Positions 50,216 through 55,969 of a stretch of 55,969 nt of DNA are shown here, piece by piece. The notes below the pieces were generated by a model. The model made no database searches and had not been told where the DNA came from. It saw nothing but the letters and a program-made list of their open reading frames with translations. A program made the translations under genes and the position numbers. Origin of the DNA: Methylobacterium pseudosasicola. Lineage in GTDB: Bacteria > Pseudomonadota > Alphaproteobacteria > Rhizobiales > Beijerinckiaceae. The stretch lies in contig NZ_FOTK01000039.1 of NCBI RefSeq assembly GCF_900114535.1, positions 1 through 55,969 of the forward strand, in the 5' to 3' direction. The stretch's first letter is position 1, and each line of letters starts with the position of its first letter.

Positions 50216-50577
50216 GGCAGAGTCCCTGGCGCGCTCCCGGTCATGGGACTTTCCCTCGGCGCATCCCTTTCGGGGCGGTCTCTGGCACGCTTCCGCGCGC
50301 GGCGCATCCCCGCTTGGGCACCGGACCCTGCACAGCCTTGCCGGTGGTGCCGCCCTCTCCGGGTGGGTCCGTCAGGCATTCGTAGATGAACACGCACCGA
50401 TCGTGCGCCAGCGCACAGCATCGGTCGAACCACCGGCAGACGATCCCCGTTGAGAGGTCACATTCGGCCAAGCAAAGCCCGAGCGATCAAGACCGCCGCA
50501 CCGACGATCTTCCTCACCCGACACGGTTGACCGGATGACTTCCCGTCGAAGTCAGACGCAGACAAGAGGAGATGATC
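50216..50577. other. Intergenic region upstream of pth
   Basis: 362 bp. It contains only the weak minus-strand frame at 50241-50471 (described separately) and the likely promoter of the rightward secreted protein. No strong hairpin or repeat was found. Confidence 0.4.
50241..50471 (-). CDS. Weak small frame, Cys-rich, possibly not a gene
   Basis: A 76-codon frame beginning AECDLSTGIVCRWFDRCCALAHDRC with six Cys in its first 35 residues. No ribosome-binding site is obvious and no relative is recognised. It could be a real short protein upstream of pth or simply an open frame in GC-rich DNA. Confidence 0.25.
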   Translation of the reverse strand: MAECDLSTGIVCRWFDRCCALAHDRCVFIYECLTDPPGEGGTTGKAVQGPVPKRGCAARGSVPETAPKGMRRGKVP

Positions 50578-50808
50578 ATGACCCTTCGCATGCTCGCCGC
50601 CGCCGCATTCATCGCCGCGGCCGCCTCGCCCGCCCTCGCGCAGGGGATGGACTCGAAGCATTCGCCCTACCCGGCCTCGGCCTATTCGGGCTGGATCGGG
50701 AATGCCGGCGTCCTGCAGCAGGATCGGACCCATCTCGCGCGGGCCTCCGCCTACCGCTACGCCGGCCCGCATGCCGGTGGCCCGGCCAACGCCCTGCCGC
50801 GGTACTGA
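50578..50808 (+). CDS. Small secreted protein of unknown function
   Basis: 76 residues; residues 1-21 form a signal peptide (ending PALA-QG). The mature part is short and Tyr/Ala/His rich. AGAGGAG precedes ATG 50578 (the ATG 6 bp upstream is too close to it). Similar short exported proteins are common in this genus. No domain seen. Confidence 0.7.
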   Translation: MTLRMLAAAAFIAAAASPALAQGMDSKHSPYPASAYSGWIGNAGVLQQDRTHLARASAYRYAGPHAGGPANALPRY

Positions 50809-50851
50809 AGACCCTGCGCGGCCCGCGGATCGTCCGCGGGCCCGCTTCGCG

Positions 50852-53107
50852 TCAGGTCGCCGGGACGGCCCGACCCGCGCGCGCGACGGCTTCGGCCTCC
50901 GGCCCCGTCCCCTCAAGCGCGCGCAGCTCTCCGGGGCGCAGCGTCCCGCTCAACAGATCCACCTGACTCACCAACCGGGTGAGCGATTGCCCCCGGTCGA
51001 GGTCGGGCCGCTCCGGCAGCGGCCGGTCCTCACTGAGCGCGGCTAGAGTGGCGGCGATCCAGGTTCGCCAGGCTTGCGCCTCCGGGGCGGCCGCCTCGGG
51101 GGCGTGGCGCAGCACCGTGAGCCGGGCGCTGATCCGGCGCAGGGTCGCGTCCGCCACCATGGCGGCTTCCACCTCCGGGTGGCCGCCGGCCCGGGGTTGC
51201 TGCAGGGCCCGCGACAGGGCCGCCTCCAGGTCGTTGAGGGCGAGGCCCGCCGCCCGGGCGCGAGCCGACACTGCGGCCTCGCGCGCTTCCCCGGGAGCGG
51301 CGAGCAGCACCGCCTCGGCGAAGCCGGCATGGGCCTTCAGCGCCCGCCGCAATTCCTGGCGGACCTGGTCCGGCTCCCAGATCGGCCAGAGCACCAGGCA
51401 ACTCGCCACCGCGATCAGCCCGCCCAGCACCGTGAAGCCGGCTCGCATGCCGACGATCTCCCAGGAGCTGTGGCCGGGCTCCAGCAGCTCGACCAGCAGC
51501 ACCACCAGCGGCGTCAGGCAGGTGACGAAGAAGCCGTAGGAGATCTGGCGCGCCGCGAAGCCGACCACGCTGAGCACCAGGATCAGCCCGGCCTCCACCA
51601 GCGGGGTCGTGGCGTAATAGGCCAGCACCGCTCCCGCGAGCCCGCCCAGCACCGTGCCGCCGATCCGCTCCAGCGCCCGCTGCCAGGTCGCCGCGTAGAA
51701 CGGCTGCATGGTCAGCACCACGGTCATCACCAGCCAGTGGGTGAACGCGCCGGCATAGGTCAGGGTGGCGGCAAGCGCCGGCGCCGAAACCGCGGTGGCG
51801 CGCAGAGCGTGCCGGAGGTTCGGCGAGGCCAGGGTGAAGTTCTGCCGCAGCGGCTCGACATAGCGGGTCCAGCGGTCGAGACTGCGGCCGTCCGTGAGGG
51901 CGCTGCCCGGCTGGTAGCCCTCGGGCGTCGAGAGCTTGGCGCCGATCCGCACGCGCCCGACGATCCGGTCCGCCAGCCGCGCCAGGGTCGCGTCCTCCGA
52001 CAGGCCCTCCGCGGCCCGGGCGATAGAGTGTTCCAGCCGGCCGAGATCCAGGCTGGCATCCTCGCGGATCGCCCGGGCTATGGTGACGAGCAGGGGCCGC
52101 AGCCGCCGCAGGAAGGTTTTCGCCAGCGCCCGCCGGCTCGGGGGCGGCCGGCTCTCGATCAACTCCGCCACGGCGATCAGCGCGGAAAAGATCTGCTCGG
52201 CGCTCTCCAGGCGTAGCAGCGCCTGGGCGGTGCGCTCGGAGACGCGCTCACGGGAGCGAGCGAGGTCGAGGATCATGGTCCGGGCGGCCTCGATGCTGGC
52301 GCGCACGCCCCGCCGATGGCCCCGCGCATGCCCGTCGAACGCGTCCGCGTCGGGATCGGTCAAAGCGACCAGCCGCTCGAGATCGCCGCAGAGCCGCGCC
52401 AGGCCGTGCCAGACCTCGGCCACCGCCCGGTGCGCCGGCCGATACGGGTGCAGGCGCCAGATCACCAGGGCGAGCAGCGTCGCCCAGAGCCCGCCGGCTG
52501 CGAACATCAGCGCCACGATCCCGGCCTGCTCCAGGGTGAGCGGCCGGTCGAGGGCGATGCACAGCACGACCACCAGCACGTTCCCGGCCGCTTGCGCCTG
52601 CACGCTCCAGACCCGGACATAGGAACAGGCGAAGATCAGCGCGCAGGAGACCGGCACCACCACCAGTAGCCCCAGGGGCTGCAGCAGGCCGACCCCCGCC
52701 CAGAGCAGGCCGCCGAGCAGCGAGAAGGCGGTGAGCACCCGCAGGCGCACCCGCATCGGCCCGCCATTGTCGCAGAAGCAGGCGAGGTTGGCGGCCAGCG
52801 CCATGGTCAGCAGCGGCGGCCACTGCACCCAGATGTTGATTAGGATGACGACGCCGAACGCGAAGGCGGCGCGCACCCCCTCGACCAGCCGGACGTTGCG
52901 CAGGTCGAGACCCGTGGGCAGGCGCCGCAGATCCGCCCCGGGCCGAGCCAGGCTGCCCCGGCCGGCGACCCGGCGGCGCCGGGTACGCCCGGGGGACGAT
53001 GCGGAGGGATTCGGGCCAGGCAACCTGGGACTCCTGTGCGGGCGCGGCGCCCCCGCATGAACCACGCTCGGCCTGTCCGGATCCACCCCGCGCCGCAACC
53101 CCGCCAT
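50852..53107 (-). CDS. FUSC-family (AaeB-like) inner-membrane transporter
   Basis: About 751 residues with two clusters of hydrophobic helices (about 95-230 and 430-580) separated by a long soluble helical region, the FUSC/AaeB layout of aromatic-acid efflux proteins. AFAFGVVILINIWVQWPPLL and THWLVMTVVLTMQPFYAATWQRALERIGGTVLGGLAGAVL are the paired FUSC signatures. The start at 53107 is uncertain: an N-terminal Pro/Arg-rich stretch of about 65 residues precedes the conserved part. The partner AaeA-type protein is not adjacent. Confidence 0.84.
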   Translation of the reverse strand: MAGLRRGVDPDRPSVVHAGAPRPHRSPRLPGPNPSASSPGRTRRRRVAGRGSLARPGADLRRLPTGLDLRNVRLVEGVRAAFAFGVVILINIWVQWPPLLTMALAANLACFCDNGGPMRVRLRVLTAFSLLGGLLWAGVGLLQPLGLLVVVPVSCALIFACSYVRVWSVQAQAAGNVLVVVLCIALDRPLTLEQAGIVALMFAAGGLWATLLALVIWRLHPYRPAHRAVAEVWHGLARLCGDLERLVALTDPDADAFDGHARGHRRGVRASIEAARTMILDLARSRERVSERTAQALLRLESAEQIFSALIAVAELIESRPPPSRRALAKTFLRRLRPLLVTIARAIREDASLDLGRLEHSIARAAEGLSEDATLARLADRIVGRVRIGAKLSTPEGYQPGSALTDGRSLDRWTRYVEPLRQNFTLASPNLRHALRATAVSAPALAATLTYAGAFTHWLVMTVVLTMQPFYAATWQRALERIGGTVLGGLAGAVLAYYATTPLVEAGLILVLSVVGFAARQISYGFFVTCLTPLVVLLVELLEPGHSSWEIVGMRAGFTVLGGLIAVASCLVLWPIWEPDQVRQELRRALKAHAGFAEAVLLAAPGEAREAAVSARARAAGLALNDLEAALSRALQQPRAGGHPEVEAAMVADATLRRISARLTVLRHAPEAAAPEAQAWRTWIAATLAALSEDRPLPERPDLDRGQSLTRLVSQVDLLSGTLRPGELRALEGTGPEAEAVARAGRAVPAT

Positions 53108-53218
53108 GCCGGCCTCGGGAGACGTAAAGCGGCACCTGCCACGCGGCGACCATCGTCCGCGGCGCAGACGCTTGACCCTCGGCCAAGCCCGTGGCTTTTG
53201 GGCGCGCTGGCACCTCAA

Positions 53219-53295
53219 GACTCCGTAGCTCAGCTGGATAGAGCAGCCGCCTTCTAAGCGGCAGGTCGTTGGTTCGAGCCCAACCGGGGTCGCCA
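53219..53295 (+). tRNA. tRNA-Arg (anticodon TCT)
   Basis: Complete cloverleaf with encoded CCA, 77 nt. Acceptor stem GACTCCG pairs with CGGGGTC (one T-G pair); D stem GCTC/GAGC; anticodon stem GCCGC/GCGGC holds loop CTTCTAA with anticodon TCT at 53253-53255; T stem GTTGG/CCAAC with loop TTCGAGC. It decodes AGA, a rare codon in this GC-rich genome, and also AGG by wobble. Confidence 0.96.
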
Positions 53296-53353
53296 TCCCA
53301 TATGTTTGGCTCAGTAAGCGGGCGACAGGTCGGCCTGCGCCGCCTGCCACCGA

Positions 53354-53369
53354 TGTTTCCCGTGAAACA
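53354..53369. promoter_or_regulatory. parS-like site, 15 of 16 matches
   Basis: TGTTTCCCGTGAAACA differs from the perfect parS at one position (C for A at the seventh base). It is in a non-coding stretch, 58 bp after the tRNA-Arg gene, and is not under coding constraint. Single substitutions of this kind occur in functional parS sites of other bacteria. Confidence 0.65.
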
Positions 53370-53504
53370 CGCCTTGAGCGTGCGCGTCGGGTTCGCAACG
53401 GTTTCGGGGCGACAGGCCTAGAGCAGGCTTCTCGGTTCCGAAAGGTCGCTGAGGTGCCTCCTGCACCGACCAGCGGGACGTTCATTGCCCGTGGATCGGC
53501 GCTG

Positions 53505-54476
53505 CTATCCCCCGCCATTCCGCCTGCGGAACTCCGCCGGGGTGATGCCGACGTGGCGCATGAAGGCGCGCCGCAGGGTGTCGGGGTTGGCGAAGCCCGT
53601 CCGGGCGGCGACCTGCTTTGGCGGCAGGCCCTCTGCTTCCAGGTAGCGCCGCGCCGCCGCGACCCGGGCGGCCTCGACCCAATCGGCCGGCGTCATGCCG
53701 ACCTCGCTTCGGAACAGGCGGGCGAAGTGGCGGGCGCTGAGGCCGGCCCGGTCTGCCAACCGGGCCACGCTGTGGTCCTCTGCGGGCGCGGCCGCGATCC
53801 AGCGCTGGACCTCCTGGAGCACGGCCCGACCGGACGGTTCGACCGCGCCGCTGCGGCTGAACTGCATCTGGCCGCCGGGGCGCTTGAAGAACATCACGAG
53901 CTGCGCGGCGACGCGCTGGGCCAGCGCCCGGCCGAGATCTTCCTCGACCAGGGCCACCGCTAGGTCGAGGCCGGCGGTCACCCCGGCGGCGGTGCGGACC
54001 GGCCCGTCGCGGACCTGGATCGCGTCGGGCTCGACCCGAACGGCCGGATATCGCCGGGCCAGGGCGTCGGCAGCGGCCCAATGCGTGGTGATCCGGCGCC
54101 CGTCGAGCAGTCCGGCTTCGGCCAGGGCAAAGGCTCCCGTGCAGACCGAGCCGAAGCGCCGAGCCGTCGGCGCCGTGCGCCGCAGCCAGGCGAGCAGGGC
54201 GGCGGTCGGACGCCGATGTGGCGCCTCCGGCGATCCCGCCACCAGCAACGTGTCGAGGGGGCCGGCATCGGCCTCGAAGATCGTCCGGTCGGCGAGCAGC
54301 CGCGCGCCCGACGAGGTCTCGATCGCGCCAGTTTCGGTGGACACGATCTCGATCCGATAGACGCGCCACCCGGCCTGGACGTTCGCCTCCGCGAACACAT
54401 CCAGCGGGCCGGAGACGTCGAGCATCTGCACCCCCGGTCCCGCCACGATCGCCACGTTCCGCTCCACCGCGCACAT
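53505..54476 (-). CDS. GlxA-type transcriptional regulator (DJ-1/PfpI plus AraC HTH)
   Basis: 323 residues. The N-terminal DJ-1/PfpI-like domain (about 5-180) has the Cys elbow GSVCTGAFAL (C112). The C-terminal AraC-type double HTH (about 215-320) includes SVARLADRAGLSARHFARLFR and the signature motif at the end. Start ATG 54476 is preferred; a TTG at 54527 would extend it by 17 residues. It is divergent from an HD protein, which it may control. Confidence 0.9.
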   Translation of the reverse strand: MCAVERNVAIVAGPGVQMLDVSGPLDVFAEANVQAGWRVYRIEIVSTETGAIETSSGARLLADRTIFEADAGPLDTLLVAGSPEAPHRRPTAALLAWLRRTAPTARRFGSVCTGAFALAEAGLLDGRRITTHWAAADALARRYPAVRVEPDAIQVRDGPVRTAAGVTAGLDLAVALVEEDLGRALAQRVAAQLVMFFKRPGGQMQFSRSGAVEPSGRAVLQEVQRWIAAAPAEDHSVARLADRAGLSARHFARLFRSEVGMTPADWVEAARVAAARRYLEAEGLPPKQVAARTGFANPDTLRRAFMRHVGITPAEFRRRNGGG

Positions 54477-54502
54477 CCTCGCGTCCGTCAGAGACGGTAT
54501 TT

Positions 54503-54535
54503 GTCCGTTTGAGACGTGTTCCGTCAAATCCGGAC
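54503..54535. promoter_or_regulatory. Interrupted inverted repeat, possible operator
   Basis: GTCCGTTTGA (54503-54512) and TCAAATCCGGAC (54524-54535) are complementary except for two extra bases in the second arm. It lies between the GlxA-type regulator and the divergent HD gene, where an autoregulated AraC-type factor would bind. Not confirmed. Confidence 0.4.
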
Positions 54536-54582
54536 GCGGGCGCGGGGATCTAGGATCCCGGGGTCAGCAAGGAGAAAAGGCC

Positions 54583-55224
54583 ATGGCTCATCCGATCGAC
54601 GGCGTCGCCATTCCCGACAGCGCGCTCGCCCACGCGGTGACCGAACTGGTCCGGGATACGGAATCGCCGCTGCTGTTCCACCATTCGAGCCGCGTCTATT
54701 ATTTCGGCGCCCTCGCGGGGAAGCAGCGCGGCCTCCGCTACGATCCGGAACTGCTCTATGTCGGCGCGATGTTCCACGACATGGGGCTCACCCCGCAGCA
54801 CAGCAGCGCGAGCGAGCGCTTCGAGGTCGATGGCGCCAACGCGGCCCGGGATTTCCTGCGCGGCCACGGCATCGCCCAGGCCGATATCGACACGGTGTGG
54901 ACCGCCATCGCGCTGCACACCACGCCGGGCATCCCGCAGCACATGCATCCCGTGGTCGCTTTGGTCACTGCCGGGGTCGAGATGGACGTGCTCGGGCTGA
55001 CCTACGCCGCGTACAGCGACGCCGAGCGCGAGGCGGTGGTGCAGGCCCATCCGCGGAGCCCACATTTCAAGGAAGACATCATCCAGGCGTTCTACGAGGG
55101 GATCCGGCACAAGCCGGATACGACCTTCGGCAACGTCAAGGCCGATGTCATCGCCGACAAGGAGCCGCATTTCCACGCCGGGAATTTCTGCCGCGTGATC
55201 CGCCACTCGCCCTGGCGTGGGTGA
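54583..55224 (+). CDS. HD-domain metal-dependent phosphohydrolase-like protein
   Basis: 213 residues. The metal ligands are in HHSSRVYY (H33/H34), the HD pair H65-D66 in AMFHDMGLT, and later His in ALHTTPGIPQHMHP. Cyanamide-hydratase-like and nucleotide hydrolases share this form. An AAGGAGAAAAGG ribosome-binding stretch precedes ATG 54583. It is paired with the divergent GlxA-type regulator. Confidence 0.85.
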   Translation: MAHPIDGVAIPDSALAHAVTELVRDTESPLLFHHSSRVYYFGALAGKQRGLRYDPELLYVGAMFHDMGLTPQHSSASERFEVDGANAARDFLRGHGIAQADIDTVWTAIALHTTPGIPQHMHPVVALVTAGVEMDVLGLTYAAYSDAEREAVVQAHPRSPHFKEDIIQAFYEGIRHKPDTTFGNVKADVIADKEPHFHAGNFCRVIRHSPWRG

Positions 55225-55266
55225 GGTCGCTCGGTTCGCACGCGGGACGGGACCCGGAAGAACGAC

Positions 55267-55303
55267 AAGAAGCCCCGGGCGCCATGAGCGTCCGGGGCTT
55301 CTT
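55267..55303. terminator. Hairpin after the HD gene
   Basis: AAGAAGCCCCGG (55267-55278) and CCGGGGCTTCTT (55292-55303) are exact 12-bp complements around a 13-base loop. It lies 43 bp after the HD gene stop. The T-tract is short (CTTCTTG), so termination is likely but not certain; it may also act from the other side. Confidence 0.75.
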
Positions 55304-55398
55304 GATCGACCTGAGCGGCCAGTCTGATCGGGCTGGGGTGCCGAGGTGAAGATAGGGTCCGGATGCGGCGTGCGAGTCTCGTCCCGCACGCCCGTCCG

Positions 55399-55430
55399 AA
55401 AAAGCGCTCCCGGCCCGGAGACCGGGAGCG
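55399..55430 (-). terminator. Factor-independent terminator of the outer-membrane protein gene
   Basis: On the minus strand CGCTCCCGG and CCGGGAGCG (55430-55422 and 55413-55405) pair exactly around an 8-base loop, followed by CTTTTT (55404-55399). This is a standard intrinsic terminator, about 12 bp after the stop of the gene at 55442. Confidence 0.88.
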
Positions 55431-55441
55431 TTCGTCGGGTC

Positions 55442-55969
55442 TTAGTACGAGCCGAACTTGTAGTTCAGGCCGGCGCGGACGACGGCGAACTCGTCGCTGC
55501 GGCGGCCGACGTTGCTGTAGGCGACCGGGAAGTTGTTGGCGGCGTTGATGACCAGGGCACCCTGGTTGCGGGTGTTGCGGTCGAGGTTGACGTACAGGCC
55601 TTCGACCTTGAGCGTCACGGCCGAGGAGCGGAAGAAGTTCAGGAACGAGTCGGTGGGGAGCGCGTACTCGATGCCGCCGCCGACGGCGTAGCCGGTGCGG
55701 AAGCTGTCGTTACCGGCGTAGCCGCCGAAGGAGCGCTCGGCGCTGCCCGAGCCGTAGGCGAAGCCGCCGGTGCCGTACACGAGGGTGCGGTCGAAGGCGT
55801 AGCCGAGGCGGCCGCGCACGGTGCCGAAGTAGTCCAGGCTCGACAGGCCGCGCGGATCGGTGACGTAGTAGCCGGGAGCGAGCGCGCCGCTGACGAAGGC
55901 GTTGTTCCGGCCGCGGCCGAAGTCGAGGTACTGGGCGTCGGCCTCGATGCCGACGACCACGCCCGAGCC
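55442..55969 (-). CDS. Outer-membrane beta-barrel porin-like protein (Omp25/31 type), C-terminal part
   Basis: The frame is open to the window edge, so the N-terminus is missing; 175 residues are seen. They show alternating strands with GTVRGRLGYAFDRTLVYGTGGFAYG and SDEFAVVRAGLNYKFGSY, ending near an aromatic residue, as in rhizobial Omp25/31-like 8-strand barrels. Such proteins are abundant in the outer membrane. Confidence 0.85.
   Translation of the reverse strand, partial: GSGVVVGIEADAQYLDFGRGRNNAFVSGALAPGYYVTDPRGLSSLDYFGTVRGRLGYAFDRTLVYGTGGFAYGSGSAERSFGGYAGNDSFRTGYAVGGGIEYALPTDSFLNFFRSSAVTLKVEGLYVNLDRNTRNQGALVINAANNFPVAYSNVGRRSDEFAVVRAGLNYKFGSY

Noticed and set aside
53108..53518. Extension of the FUSC frame upstream to 53518
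   Set aside because: It would run through the tRNA-Arg gene on the opposite strand, and the extra sequence is not FUSC-like.

Overview
This window reads as a piece of a high-GC alphaproteobacterial chromosome, most likely Methylobacterium or Methylorubrum. That is inferred from the gene repertoire, the contiguous mnmG-rsmG-parA-parB block, and hairpin-rich dispersed repeats. No taxonomic search was possible. Most of the window is core or housekeeping DNA with short accessory insertions.

Layout. 1-9992: end of an IS630-type transposase, a class A beta-lactamase, a Cys-tRNA(Pro) deacylase, panC, an esterase-MFS pair, an OprP-type porin, a degenerate EAL protein, a MipA/OmpV protein and a small HMA metal-binding protein. 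10001-16697: a 49-residue membrane protein, then the chromosome maintenance block mnmG-rsmG-parA-parB facing holA and lptE, with a perfect 16-bp parS inside rsmG. 16817-26669: AEC transporter, TonB-dependent receptor, PAP2 phosphatase, a pseudo-alpha/beta hydrolase, dapD, a cNMP-binding protein, an OmpR-type regulator, an L,D-transpeptidase and PLPBP. 27045-37528: leuS, a DUF4258/DUF2283 gene pair, a periplasmic binding protein, a TerC protein, a lipid kinase, two secreted or membrane proteins, galM, and a SnoaL/ArsR divergent pair around a perfect inverted repeat. 37541-40520: a minus-strand heat-shock cluster of two Hsp20 genes, two proteins that share an unnamed domain (one carrying a complex I NDUFS4-like domain), and a small membrane protein, preceded by a ROSE-like RNA thermometer. 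41059-50808: ftsK, mtnA, a ParE/ParD-like pair, aldo/keto reductase, a double MaoC protein, ychF, a VapBC-like pair, pth and a small secreted protein. 50852-55969: a FUSC transporter, tRNA-Arg(TCT), a second parS-like site, a GlxA-type regulator divergent from an HD protein, and the C-terminal part of an outer-membrane beta-barrel.

How the parts work together. ParA, ParB and parS form the chromosome segregation system, placed in one translationally coupled run with the tRNA and rRNA modification genes mnmG and rsmG; FtsK completes segregation at division. The best candidate for a poorly described system is the ROSE-Hsp20 cluster. It joins small heat-shock chaperones to a complex I accessory-like protein and to a short protein with the same C-terminal module. 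Three families of palindromic repeats (five located dispersed copies plus one long isolated hairpin) sit between genes and probably fold in RNA. No CRISPR array, rRNA operon, replication origin or prophage was seen.
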